Part shown: in pieces, positions 38,215 through 46,772 of the stretch | Layout: every line of letters starts with the position of its first letter | How positions within the stretch are numbered: the stretch's first letter is position 1 | Origin: Luteitalea pratensis | Lineage (GTDB): Bacteria > Acidobacteriota > Vicinamibacteria > Vicinamibacterales > Vicinamibacteraceae | Assembly (NCBI RefSeq): GCF_001618865.1 | Contig: NZ_CP015136.1 | Span: 5,615,001-5,679,000 of the forward strand | Direction of reading: 5' to 3' | Length of the DNA stretch: 64,000 nt | Translations under genes and position numbers: made by a program | Notes under the pieces: generated by a model | Database searches by the model: none | What the model was told of the DNA's origin: nothing | Seen by the model: only the letters and a program-made list of their open reading frames with translations

Positions 38215-39894
38215 GTGCGCGGATTGTCCTTGCTCCTCTCGCTGATGGTGGCTGGCGGCGTATCGTTCACGCGGCTGACGCAACCCGCGGCGGCACCAGC
38301 CGATCTCGTGGTCGTCCACGCGCGTGTCTACACGGTGGACGAGACACGCCCGGAAGCACAGGCTGTCGCGATCCGCGGCGATCGCATCGTCGTCGTCGGC
38401 ACCGATGCGGAGGCGCTCGCCCTCCGTGGACCCGCGACGCAGGTGATCGACGCCGGCGGTCGCGCGGTGATCCCCGGGCTGCACGACGCGCACGGTCACG
38501 TGCTCGGTCTCGGCCAGAGCCTGCAGGAGGTGGACCTGCGCGGCACGACGAGCGCGCAGGCGGTCATCGACGCCGTGCGGGTGCGTGCGCAACAGGTGCC
38601 GACGGGGCAATGGCTCCGCGGCCGCGGATGGGACCAGAACGACTGGGCCGACACCGCCTGGCCGACCGCCGCTCAACTCGATGCCGCAACGCCGGACCAT
38701 CCCGTCTACCTGAGCCGCGTCGACGGCCACGCCGCGTGGGTGAACACGGCAGCGGTGCGCGCCGCGGGCCTCACCGCGACCGTGGCTGATCCTGCCGGGG
38801 GCCGCGTCATCCGTGGTGCGGGAGGGGCGCCGGCCGGGGTGTTGGTCGACACCGCGATGAACCTGGTGGCGCGCCACATCCCGCCAGCCGACGTCGCGGC
38901 GCGACGCGCACAGTTGCGCCTCGCCGACGACGTCGCCGCCAGCCTCGGACTGACGACGGTGCATGACGCAGGCGTCGCCTGGGACGATGTCGCGGTGTAC
39001 CGCGCCGCCGCCGACGATGGCACGCTGAAGACACGCCTGTACGTGATGCTCCGGCCGCCGAGAACAGGCGAGACACTGCCACCACCTGTGCTCGACTACG
39101 CCAGCCACCTCCTGACGGTGCGCGCGGTGAAACTGGTGGCCGACGGCGCACTCGGGTCGCGTGGCGCTGCGCTGCACGAGCCGTACAGCGACGACCCCGG
39201 CACGCGGGGCCTGCTTGTGACCGCGCCCGCCGACCTCCACACGCAGGCGCTGGCCGCAGTGAGGGCCGGCTACCAGCCCTGCGTGCACGCCATCGGCGAT
39301 CGCGCCAACACTGCTGTCCTGGACCTGTTCGAGCAGTTGCAGCGCGAGGTGCCCGGCAGCCGTGCGCTCCGCATGCGCGACGAACATGCGCAGATCCTGC
39401 GGGCAGGCGACATTCCACGGTTCGCGGCCCTCGACGTGATCGCCTCGGTGCAGACGACGCATGCCACATCCGACATGCCGTGGGTGGAGAAGCGGATCGG
39501 CGCCGCCCGCACGCGCGACGGTGCGTACATGTGGCAGGCCTTGCGACGCAGCGGTGCGCACCTGGCCAACGGTTCCGATTTCCCCGTCGAGGAACCCAAT
39601 CCGATGTTCGGCTTCTACGCCGCCATCACGAGACAGGATGCCCAGGGACAGCCTCCGGGCGGCTGGATGCCCGACCAGCGACTGACGCGCGCCGAGGCGC
39701 TGCACAGCGTCTCGGCCGGCGCCGCGTATGCCGCACACCTCGAGCAGGAACTGGGGATGCTGCGACCAGGCATGCTCGCCGACCTGCTCGTGCTGTCAGA
39801 CGACATCATGCAGGTCGTGCCCGCTCGTGTTCGTGATGCGCGGCCGCTGGTCACGATCCGGGGCGGGCGCGTGACGTTCCGCGATGGGATCTGA
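38215..39894 (+). CDS. Secreted YtcJ-like amidohydrolase
   Basis: 559 residues from a GTG start; a signal segment (LSLLLSLMVAGGVSF) is seen. The amidohydrolase fold is clear: VVVHARVYTVDE, GGRAVIPGLHDAHGH (the HxH metal site), carboxylated-Lys region AVKLVADGALGSRGA, CVHAIGDRAN, HLANGSDFPVEEPNPM and the C-terminal VPARVRDARPLVTIRGGRV. YtcJ-type members hydrolyse amides such as formamides, often in scavenging. Export is inferred from the N-terminus. The stop overlaps the next gene by 11 bases. Confidence 0.88.
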   Translation: MRGLSLLLSLMVAGGVSFTRLTQPAAAPADLVVVHARVYTVDETRPEAQAVAIRGDRIVVVGTDAEALALRGPATQVIDAGGRAVIPGLHDAHGHVLGLGQSLQEVDLRGTTSAQAVIDAVRVRAQQVPTGQWLRGRGWDQNDWADTAWPTAAQLDAATPDHPVYLSRVDGHAAWVNTAAVRAAGLTATVADPAGGRVIRGAGGAPAGVLVDTAMNLVARHIPPADVAARRAQLRLADDVAASLGLTTVHDAGVAWDDVAVYRAAADDGTLKTRLYVMLRPPRTGETLPPPVLDYASHLLTVRAVKLVADGALGSRGAALHEPYSDDPGTRGLLVTAPADLHTQALAAVRAGYQPCVHAIGDRANTAVLDLFEQLQREVPGSRALRMRDEHAQILRAGDIPRFAALDVIASVQTTHATSDMPWVEKRIGAARTRDGAYMWQALRRSGAHLANGSDFPVEEPNPMFGFYAAITRQDAQGQPPGGWMPDQRLTRAEALHSVSAGAAYAAHLEQELGMLRPGMLADLLVLSDDIMQVVPARVRDARPLVTIRGGRVTFRDGI

Positions 39895-40345
39895 AGCAGG
39901 CCGGGCCTTGTTTGCTGGCGCCGGCACGCTCGTGGCAGCTCTGGCGGTGCTCACCTGGCAAACCGTGCGCATTCCAGGGCACGCCCCGCACCGCGTCGTC
40001 GCGGAGCTTCGGCTGGCGCAGGCCGCGGCGGTGCTGCTCGCGTTTTCGGCGGCATTCGTGGCCGGCCTCGCCGCCTCCGCACCGGGCCCCGTCGCGGCCT
40101 TCGACATGGCATGCGCGGTCCTGGTCGCCGGCGTGGCGCTGATGACGCTGGTGCGGGACCCGCGGGCGGCACTGGCCTGGATCGCCGCGGCGTTCCTCGG
40201 GCGCGCCGTTCTCGACCTGGCGCACCTCCTCGGGTGGCTGCCGAGGGTGGCAGGCGATGCCGTCCTGACCGGCAGCCTCGTGGCCAACCTCTGCGCGGCA
40301 GCCCTGTGCGTCCTGCCCCTGAGCCGCACACCCATTCGACGGTAG
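39884..40345 (+). CDS. Four-TM membrane protein, unknown
   Basis: 153 residues. Hydrophobic segments at ~8-24 (ALFAGAGTLVAALAVL), ~45-65 (AQAAAVLLAFSAAFVAGLAAS), ~75-90 (AFDMACAVLVAGVALM) and ~125-143 (VLTGSLVANLCAAALCVL) suggest a small integral membrane protein. ATG start overlaps the amidohydrolase gene by 11 bases. The stop codon is the TAG inside GGTAGGG of a family A hairpin, so the C-terminal SRTPIRR is set by the repeat's position. No family recognised. Confidence 0.65.
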   Translation: MGSEAGRALFAGAGTLVAALAVLTWQTVRIPGHAPHRVVAELRLAQAAAVLLAFSAAFVAGLAASAPGPVAAFDMACAVLVAGVALMTLVRDPRAALAWIAAAFLGRAVLDLAHLLGWLPRVAGDAVLTGSLVANLCAAALCVLPLSRTPIRR

Positions 40346-40414
40346 GGACGCCTCTCCGAGGCGTCCATCTCCTCGAGGGCGCTGACATGGACCGCTCGGA
40401 GAGCGGTCCCTACC
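40341..40414. repeat. Family A hairpin pair (forward then reverse)
   Basis: Forward copy 40341-40366 has stem ACGCCTC/GAGGCGT; reverse copy 40389-40414 has stem ACCGCTC/GAGCGGT; the spacer is 22 bases. The GGTAGGG of the forward copy supplies the stop of the membrane protein gene. Confidence 0.93.
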
Positions 40415-40497
40415 TTCATGGCGATTCTTCGTACACACTAGATGCGCGCGGACCGCATGTGGCGGCCCCGCGCCCTGTTTTTCGGAGGTTTTTACAG

Positions 40498-41823
40498 ATG
40501 CCGTCTTCCCTCAGCCGCCGCCGTTTCCTGCAGGAACTCACCGTGGCATCCGCGGCCCTGCCGCTGGCGGCCCGGGCGGTGCAGGCGCAGGCCGCGCGCA
40601 AGGTCCGTCATGCCAGCTTCGGTGCGTCCGGCATGGCGATGTCCGACATCCGCAGTTTCTCGAGCCATCCCGCGTTCGACCTCGTGGCGGTGGCCGACGC
40701 GGACCTGTCGCGGACCGAGCAGGTCAAGAAGCTGTTCCCGAACGTGCGGGTCTACCAGGACTGGCGCGAACTGCTGCACAAGGAAGCGGACAACCTCGAC
40801 TCGGTCAACGTGTCGACGCCCGACCACATGCACGCCCCCATCGCGATGGCGGCGATGTCGTACGGCAAGCACGTGTACGTGCAGAAGCCACTGGCGACGA
40901 CGGTGCGCGAGACCCGCATGCTGGCCGCAGCCGCGCGCGAGAAGCGGCTCGTCTCGCAGATGGGGATCCAGATCTCGTCGCACCCGACGCAACTGGCAAC
41001 CGAGCAGATGATCCGCAGTGGCGTCATCGGCAAGATCACCGAGGTCCACACGTTCTGTGACAAGACGTGGGGCGACATGTCGCCGATCCCGGCCGGGTCC
41101 GATCCCATACCGCCGATGCTCGATTGGGACCTGTGGCTCGGCGTCAGCGAGAAGCGTCCGTTCAAGACGGACGTCTACCATCCGGGCAACTGGCGCAAGC
41201 GGGTCGGCTTCGGCACCGGCACCCTCGGCGACATGGGCTGCCACATCTTCAGCACGCCCATCCGCGGTGTGAACCTGTACCTGCCCGCCTCGGTGACCTC
41301 GTACGGACCCGGCGCTGTGTACGGCAACTGGCCCATCGACGCGAAGATCAAGCTGGTCTTCCCCGGGACGTCGCTGACCGCAGGCAGCACGCTCGATTTC
41401 TGGTGGTACGACGGCGCGGTGCGTCCGCCGCAGAACGTCGCGGCCGCCGTTGGCGGCACCGTGCCGGGATCGGGCGCGGTGATCATCGGGACCGACGGCG
41501 CGATCCTGCTGCCGCACATCGGCCCGCCGACGCTGCACCCCGCGAGCACGTTCGCCTCGCGCACCGTGCCCACGCCGGCGGCGCGCAACCACTACCACGA
41601 GTTCCTCGACGCCGTCCTCACGGGTCCGGGCACCACGTGTTCGGCCGGCTTCGACTACGCACAATTGGTCACGGAGGCGGTGCTGCTCGGCAGCGTCGCG
41701 GAACACTTCCCCAACGAGACACTGAACTACGATCCGGCCGCGATGCGCGTGACCAGCCAGGCTGCTGCCAACAAATGGCTGCAGCGCTCGTTCCGCAAGA
41801 AGTACCTGCTGACGCGGCTCTAG
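40498..41823 (+). CDS. Gfo/Idh/MocA-family oxidoreductase, Tat-exported
   Basis: 441 residues. The N-terminus SLSRRRFLQELTVASAALPLAARAVQAQA is a twin-arginine signal. A Rossmann-type domain follows (HASFGASGMAMSDIRSFS, VAVADADLSR, NVSTPDHMHAPIAMAAMSYGKHVYVQKPLA, with K in QKP as in the family), then the C-terminal beta domain (WDLWLGVSEKRPF, GTLGDMGCHIF). Such proteins oxidise or rearrange sugars with NAD(P); here it is predicted periplasmic with a cofactor that is pre-loaded before export. Ribosome binding site GGAGG precedes ATG 40498. The PafA-like gene follows in the same direction. Confidence 0.9.
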   Translation: MPSSLSRRRFLQELTVASAALPLAARAVQAQAARKVRHASFGASGMAMSDIRSFSSHPAFDLVAVADADLSRTEQVKKLFPNVRVYQDWRELLHKEADNLDSVNVSTPDHMHAPIAMAAMSYGKHVYVQKPLATTVRETRMLAAAAREKRLVSQMGIQISSHPTQLATEQMIRSGVIGKITEVHTFCDKTWGDMSPIPAGSDPIPPMLDWDLWLGVSEKRPFKTDVYHPGNWRKRVGFGTGTLGDMGCHIFSTPIRGVNLYLPASVTSYGPGAVYGNWPIDAKIKLVFPGTSLTAGSTLDFWWYDGAVRPPQNVAAAVGGTVPGSGAVIIGTDGAILLPHIGPPTLHPASTFASRTVPTPAARNHYHEFLDAVLTGPGTTCSAGFDYAQLVTEAVLLGSVAEHFPNETLNYDPAAMRVTSQAAANKWLQRSFRKKYLLTRL

Positions 41824-41840
41824 ATCCCAGTGTGCCCCGC

Positions 41841-43574
41841 ATGACTGCAGCCGCCGTTCGTTTCCTTGCCGGTCGGGTGACGCTCGGGCTCCTGGCCCTG
41901 GTGGTGTCGGCGTTGCCGGCCGCCCCCCAGGCCGCCACGCCCGCCGTGGATTCACCGGCGCGCCCAGCCCTGGTCGTCATCCTGGTCGTGGACCAGTTCC
42001 GCGGTGATTACGTCGACAAGTACGGACACCAGTGGCGGCACGGGCTGCGCCGCCTCTTCGACGAGGGCGCCTATTACACGGAAGCGGCGTACCGGTACGC
42101 GAGCACGACGACCTGCGCCGGCCACGCCACGATCGGGACCGGTGCCACGCCGCAGACGCACGGGATGATCTCGAACGCCTGGTTCGACCGCGCCCTGGGG
42201 CGCGACGTGGCGTGCACCGAGGACCCGTCGATCACCAACGTGTCCTACGGGACGACGCCCGCGCGCACCGGGGACAGCAGCATCCGGCTCGCGACGCCGA
42301 CACTGGCCGACGAGATGCGAGCGCAGCTTGGCGTCGCGCCGCAGGTGGTGACCATGTCGATCAAGGCGCGCGCGGCGCTGTCGCTCGCGGGGCACCGATC
42401 GGCGCTCTCGACCTGGTTCGACGGCCCGCGCGGCTTCGTGACGTCGCCGGCGATGGGCGGCCCGGGCCGCGTGCCGTTCCTCGAGCGGTACGTCGCGGCG
42501 CACCCGGTGGAAGCCGATGTCGAGGCGGTCTGGGAGCGATCCCTGCCGCCCACCTCCTACCTCTACGAGGATCTGGGCGTTGGCGAAACCGGCTTCGGCG
42601 CCGCGTTCCCGCACCGCCTCACGGCGCCGCCGGTCGACGGCCAGGTCGATCCTTCCTTCTACGGCACGTGGCAGATGAGCCCGTTCGCGGATGCATACCT
42701 GGGCCGCATGGCCGCGGCGGCCGTGGCCGACCTCAAGCTCGGACAGGGGCAGGGCACCGACTTCCTCGCGGTGAGCTTCTCCGCGCTCGACACCGTCGGG
42801 CACGCCTACGGGCCGCGCAGCCACGAGGTGCAGGACATCCTCGTGCGGCTCGACGAGACCATCGGCACGCTGCTGGCGGAACTCGACCGCCAGGTCGGCC
42901 GCGATCGTTACGCCATCGCCCTCACCTCCGACCACGGTGTCGGCCCGATTCCCCAGCAGATGCAGGCGCTCGGTCTCGGCGGCGGCGTGGTGGATCGAAA
43001 GACGGTCAGCACGGTGCTGACGGCTGCCCTCGGCGGCAGCGTCCTCGACAGCAACACGGGATCCGAGATCTACCTGTCCAGGGACGCGGCGGCGAAGCTG
43101 GCTGCGCTCGACCAGCACGAATGGGATGCGGTCAGGACGTCGCTCGAGCAGGTCGACGGCATCGCCCGCGCCTGGCGCACCACCGACCTGCTCGCGGGAC
43201 GGTACGAAGCCGCCTCCGACCCGATGGCACACGCCGCCAGGTTGAGCGCGTACGGGGGCCGATCGGGCGACATCACCTTCATCACCGATCCGTACTGGTT
43301 TCCTTACCGGATCGCCGCCACGCATGGCACGCCGTACAGCTACGACCAGCACGTGCCGCTGGTCTTCGCCGGGCCGCAGTTCAGGCGCGGCCGCTACACC
43401 GCCACGGCCAGCCCTGCCGACGTGGCGCCCACGCTCGGCCGGCTGCTCGGCGTGATCCTGCCGGCCGCGGACGGCGCCACGCGGGTCGATGCGCTGTCGC
43501 GCCCGCCGGGATTGGCCGCTGCAGACGAGCCGCCACAGACGCAGGAGGGCCGTCAGGCGTCGACCTCGCCTTGA
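41841..43574 (+). CDS. Secreted alkaline-phosphatase-superfamily phosphohydrolase (PafA-like)
   Basis: 577 residues. Signal peptide (VTLGLLALVVSALPAAPQ). Metal site D51 (ILVVDQFRGDY) and the nucleophile Thr (T91) in TTTCAGHATIGTG resemble PafA and the nucleotide pyrophosphatase/phosphodiesterase group. LAVSFSALDTVGHAYGPRSHE and ALTSDHGVGPIP supply further Asp and His metal ligands. It releases phosphate from organic phosphomonoesters, probably outside the cytoplasmic membrane. ATG 41841 was chosen; a GTG at 41832 is nearly as good. It lies 17 bases after the oxidoreductase gene. Confidence 0.92.
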   Translation: MTAAAVRFLAGRVTLGLLALVVSALPAAPQAATPAVDSPARPALVVILVVDQFRGDYVDKYGHQWRHGLRRLFDEGAYYTEAAYRYASTTTCAGHATIGTGATPQTHGMISNAWFDRALGRDVACTEDPSITNVSYGTTPARTGDSSIRLATPTLADEMRAQLGVAPQVVTMSIKARAALSLAGHRSALSTWFDGPRGFVTSPAMGGPGRVPFLERYVAAHPVEADVEAVWERSLPPTSYLYEDLGVGETGFGAAFPHRLTAPPVDGQVDPSFYGTWQMSPFADAYLGRMAAAAVADLKLGQGQGTDFLAVSFSALDTVGHAYGPRSHEVQDILVRLDETIGTLLAELDRQVGRDRYAIALTSDHGVGPIPQQMQALGLGGGVVDRKTVSTVLTAALGGSVLDSNTGSEIYLSRDAAAKLAALDQHEWDAVRTSLEQVDGIARAWRTTDLLAGRYEAASDPMAHAARLSAYGGRSGDITFITDPYWFPYRIAATHGTPYSYDQHVPLVFAGPQFRRGRYTATASPADVAPTLGRLLGVILPAADGATRVDALSRPPGLAAADEPPQTQEGRQASTSP

Positions 43575-43667
43575 CCGTGTCGAGCGCCGACACCGACAAT
43601 GCGGCAGCCACATCGACATCGGCACGGGATGGTCGCCATCCAGGCCCACACAGGAAAGAGACTCTCC

Positions 43668-45137
43668 ATGCGTCGATCGGTGATCCTCATGGGGCTGGTC
43701 CTGGTGACGGCACTGAGCCTGGTGCTCGCCGCCCAGGAGCCCGCCTTCACGCGCAGCCCGCGCGCCGACATCGCGGTGCGACTGCGGGCCGCGGCGCGTC
43801 TCGGAACCGACTACGTACCCGGCCGCGTGCTCGTGAAGTTCCGGGCCGGGCTACCCACGCAGGCCCAGGCGTCGGCCGTGACGCAGGCGCTGCCCGGCAC
43901 GGCCACCGCCCTGCGCGCTGGTGACGTCTACACCGACTTCGCCTACGTCGACGTGCCGCTCGATGCCGATGTCCCCACGCTGGCTGCCGCGCTCGCCGCG
44001 CGCCCGGAGGTGGAATACGCCGAACCCGACGCGATCCACCACCTCGAGGTCACCCCCAGCGACCCGTCGTTCGGGCGGCAATGGAACATGCGGGCCATGA
44101 ACCTCGAGCGCGCATGGGACATCAACGACGGCGCCCACGATGTCGTCGTTGCCGTGATCGACAGCGGCCTCGCGATGGCCAACGACGTGCTGCGGTTTCC
44201 GCGCTTCTTCAACGGGCGGCTGCAGATCGTCGACGTGCCCTTCGCGCGCAGCACCGACATCGTGTCCAGCAACCGCCTCGTCGCGCCGTACGACTTCTTC
44301 TACGAGGACGACCTGCCCTACGACATGGACGGCCACGGTACCCACGTGACCGGCACCGTCGGGCAGTTGGCCAACGCGGAGAGCGGGGTCGGCGTGGCCT
44401 ACAGCGCGCGCATCATGCCGCTCAAGGTGTGTCTCGGGGAGTGGGAGGTGCTGTTCCTGCTCGCCGAGGACGGCGTGTCCACGCTCCCGCCGACATTCCA
44501 GGGTGGCGTCTGTTTCACGTCGGACGAATCGCGCGCCATCCGGTATGCGGCCGACAACGGCGCGAAGGTGATCAACATCAGCATCGGCGGTGAATCGCCT
44601 GCCGCAGCCACGCAGAGCGCCCTGCAGTACGCGGTGTCGCGAGGGGCCTTCGTCGCCCTGTCCGGCGGCAACGACTTCGAGGAGGGCAATCAGCCCGGGT
44701 ATCCCGCCCTCTATGCCAAGGACATCAACGGCGTGATGGCCGTCGCGGCCGTCGGCCAGGACCTCAATCACGCGTACTACTCGACGACCGGTGACTTCAT
44801 CGAGATCGCGGCGCCGGGAGGCAACACGCGTGTCGGCGGCGCCGCTGGGCGCATCTGGCAACAGACGTACCGCCCCGCCAGCATCAGCCTCAACCAGCTC
44901 GCGCCTCGCTTCGATCTCCTCGAAGACGACGCCTACCAGGGCACGTCGATGGCTTCGCCGCACGTTGCGGGGCTGGCTGCCCTCCTGCAGTCCCAGGGGA
45001 TCCGCAGCCCGGCGGCGATCGAGGCCGCGATCCGGCAGTTCGCGAACGACCGCGGCACCGCTGGCCGCGACAACGAGTACGGGTTTGGCGTGGTGGACGC
45101 TCGCGCGACGCTCAGAGGCCTGGGGATCGCGAAGTGA
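43668..45137 (+). CDS. Secreted subtilisin-like serine protease (S8)
   Basis: 489 residues. Signal peptide (SVILMGLVLVTALSLVLAAQ), then a prodomain (PGRVLVKFRAG to ARPEVEYAEPDAIHH) and the S8 domain with D165 (VAVIDSGLA), H223 (DGHGTHVTG) and S427 (GTSMASPHVAG). Oxyanion Asn is in SGGND. Cysteines C255 and C282 may form a disulfide. It is an extracellular or periplasmic protease. ATG 43668 has CAGGAAAG upstream. The stop overlaps the next gene by four bases, linking the two. Confidence 0.95.
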   Translation: MRRSVILMGLVLVTALSLVLAAQEPAFTRSPRADIAVRLRAAARLGTDYVPGRVLVKFRAGLPTQAQASAVTQALPGTATALRAGDVYTDFAYVDVPLDADVPTLAAALAARPEVEYAEPDAIHHLEVTPSDPSFGRQWNMRAMNLERAWDINDGAHDVVVAVIDSGLAMANDVLRFPRFFNGRLQIVDVPFARSTDIVSSNRLVAPYDFFYEDDLPYDMDGHGTHVTGTVGQLANAESGVGVAYSARIMPLKVCLGEWEVLFLLAEDGVSTLPPTFQGGVCFTSDESRAIRYAADNGAKVINISIGGESPAAATQSALQYAVSRGAFVALSGGNDFEEGNQPGYPALYAKDINGVMAVAAVGQDLNHAYYSTTGDFIEIAAPGGNTRVGGAAGRIWQQTYRPASISLNQLAPRFDLLEDDAYQGTSMASPHVAGLAALLQSQGIRSPAAIEAAIRQFANDRGTAGRDNEYGFGVVDARATLRGLGIAK

Positions 45138-45934
45138 GGGCGAGGCGCCCGCGCTCGCTGCTGAGCGCCCTTACGCTGGCGTCGGCGCTCTGCGTGGGTC
45201 CTGCATCGGCTCAGCCACCGACGCCTCCGCCTGTCCCGACCGAACGGCCCACGGATCGGCCTCCGACACCGACGGACCCGGTCACGATCGACGACACGAC
45301 ACAGCCGCCAGACGACGCGCCGCCCCCGCGCCCGCCCGGCCTGTCCGTGCGGCCGCGATTGTTCGGCCTGGTCGGGTTCCAGTCGTTCACCGCGTCGGAC
45401 AGCTTCTCGGCCGTGCTCGACTCGTCGAGCGGTGTCGTCTTCGGCGGCGGTGGCGGTGTGCTGCTCGGGCGCAACCTGTTCGTCGACGTCAGCATCTCGC
45501 GCTTCGCGGCGGACGGGACGCGCGTCTTCGTCACAGACGCCGGCGACATCGTCGATCTCGGCATCGCCACGGAGGTGACGGTCTTGCCAATCGACGTGTC
45601 GATCGGATGGCGCATGGAGGGCCGGCCGTCGTTCACGGCGTCGGGCAAGCCCCGCCTTCGGCCGGTGCCGTTCGCGGGCGGAGGCTTCGGGTTCCAGCAG
45701 TACAGGGAAACGTCGGAGTTTGCCAGTTCGGAAGACGACGTGGACGAGTCGCACGGCAGCTATCACGTGCTGGGCGGCATCGAGCTGCCATTCAGCCCAC
45801 ACCTGGGCGCAATCGCGGACGTCCTGTACCGGTGGGTGCCCGATGCGATCGGCACTGGCGGCGTCTCGGCGTACTACGACGAGACCGACCTGGGCGGCCC
45901 CCAGGTGCGCGTCCGCGTCGTGTTCGCGTTCTAG
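45134..45934 (+). CDS. Proline-rich linker plus outer-membrane beta-barrel-like protein
   Basis: 266 residues from a GTG start. Signal peptide (LLSALTLASALCVGPASAQ), a P/T-rich linker (~28-68), and a region of alternating beta strands (RLFGLVGFQSFTA, VVFGGGGGVLLGRNLFVDVSISRF, IDVSIGWRM, PVPFAGGGFGFQQY, HVLGGIELPF, ADVLYRWVPD) ending in VRVRVVFAF, a C-terminal aromatic consistent with an eight-strand outer-membrane barrel. It is coupled to the subtilase gene. Function unknown. The TAG stop is continuous with a GGAGTCG array. Confidence 0.72.
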   Translation: MRARRPRSLLSALTLASALCVGPASAQPPTPPPVPTERPTDRPPTPTDPVTIDDTTQPPDDAPPPRPPGLSVRPRLFGLVGFQSFTASDSFSAVLDSSSGVVFGGGGGVLLGRNLFVDVSISRFAADGTRVFVTDAGDIVDLGIATEVTVLPIDVSIGWRMEGRPSFTASGKPRLRPVPFAGGGFGFQQYRETSEFASSEDDVDESHGSYHVLGGIELPFSPHLGAIADVLYRWVPDAIGTGGVSAYYDETDLGGPQVRVRVVFAF

Positions 45935-45967
45935 GGAGTCGGGAGTCGGGAATCAAGAGTCCCCGAC
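45932..45967. repeat. GGAGTCG heptamer array (family H)
   Basis: TAG of the barrel-protein gene leads directly into GGAGTCG, GGAGTCG, GGAATCA, then the partial complement CCCCGACTG. Confidence 0.85.
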
Positions 45968-45994
45968 TGATTCGGCGTTCGGCACGGGCTGCGT

Positions 45995-46082
45995 GTAGCC
46001 GTCGAGCTTGCTCGACGGTCAGTGATCTTCCCGGGAGTTCCTGCTTCCGTAGCCGTCGACCTTCAGGTCGACGGTCAGTGAT
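45995..46082. repeat. Family I hairpins, two copies
   Basis: Copy 1 (45995-46026) is GTAGCCGTCGAGC, loop TT, GCTCGACGG, tail TCAGTGAT. Copy 2 (46049-46082) is GTAGCCGTCGACCT, loop TC, AGGTCGACGG, same tail. The stem change GAGC/GCTC versus GACCT/AGGTC is compensated. Copy 2 ends six bases before the next gene's ATG. A third copy begins at the window end. Confidence 0.85.
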
Positions 46083-46088
46083 GCTGGC

Positions 46089-46490
46089 ATGAGCGAACAG
46101 CACAGGCGAGCAGAGAATCGGGCAGTCAGGACGCGAGACGACGCGCGATCGAGCCCTCGACGAATGCCGGCGCGGGGGACGCGTTCGACCCCGAAGCCGT
46201 TCGCCAATCGGGTGTTCGACGCCGTCCGGGCGATTCCGGCAGGACGGGTGGCGACGTACGGGGACGTGGCGGCGGCGGCGGGGCGACCCGGCGCGGCCCG
46301 CGCGGTGGGTACCCTGATGGCCAACTGCGGCCCCCGCCAGATCCCCGCCCATCGCGTGGTCGCGGCTGGGGGGGCGCTCGGCGGGTACGGCGGTCATGAG
46401 TCGCTGAAGGCCTCGCTGCTGCGCGCCGAGGGACTGACGGTCGTCGGCCGGCGGATCAGGAATTTTGCCGCGGTCAGGTTCAACCTTTGA
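46089..46490 (+). CDS. Alkyltransferase-like protein (MGMT fold, catalytic Cys replaced by Ala)
   Basis: 133 residues. An arginine-rich N-terminal tail (~1-35) is followed by the MGMT DNA-binding domain: FANRVFDAVRAIPAGRVATYGDVAAAAGRPGAARAVGTLMANC. The active-site motif, normally PCHR, reads IPAHRVV, so the alkyl-acceptor cysteine is absent. Cys-less alkyltransferase-like (ATL) proteins flip and hold O6-alkylguanine and hand the lesion to nucleotide excision repair; this is the likely role. The start ATG follows a family I hairpin by six bases, leaving little room for a ribosome binding site. A TCTCAGG array begins three bases after the stop. Confidence 0.9.
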   Translation: MSEQHRRAENRAVRTRDDARSSPRRMPARGTRSTPKPFANRVFDAVRAIPAGRVATYGDVAAAAGRPGAARAVGTLMANCGPRQIPAHRVVAAGGALGGYGGHESLKASLLRAEGLTVVGRRIRNFAAVRFNL

Positions 46491-46491
46491 C

Positions 46492-46668
46492 AGTCTCAGG
46501 ACTCAGGTCTCAGGTCTCAGGAGTCAGGACTCAGGTCTCAGGACTCAGGTCTCAGGGCTCAGGGCTCAGGGCTCAGGGCTCAGGGCTCAGGTCTCAGGAC
46601 TCAGGTCTCACGTCTCAGTCCGGAATCCAGAATGCGGGTGTTTGCTTGAGACCTGCGCCTTGAGACGG
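46492..46668. repeat. Longest TCTCAGG heptamer array in the window (family C)
   Basis: About seventeen units of TCTCAGG, ACTCAGG and GCTCAGG fill 46495-46615, followed after a ~30-base spacer by complement units TTGAGAC, CTGCGCC, TTGAGAC. It begins three bases after the TGA of the alkyltransferase-like gene. The first base of each unit varies (T, A, G), while CTCAGG is nearly fixed. Confidence 0.95.
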
Positions 46669-46772
46669 GGTGAATTCCACTCTGACGGAGTCCGGCCGTC
46701 GAACTCCGCGGGGCACGAACTCGTCTCTCTAGCCACCTCCGGGCAACGTTGCTCACGAGCCCACCGTCCAAG

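Noticed and set aside
46492-46668. CRISPR array
   Set aside because: Units are seven bases with no spacers and no cas genes.
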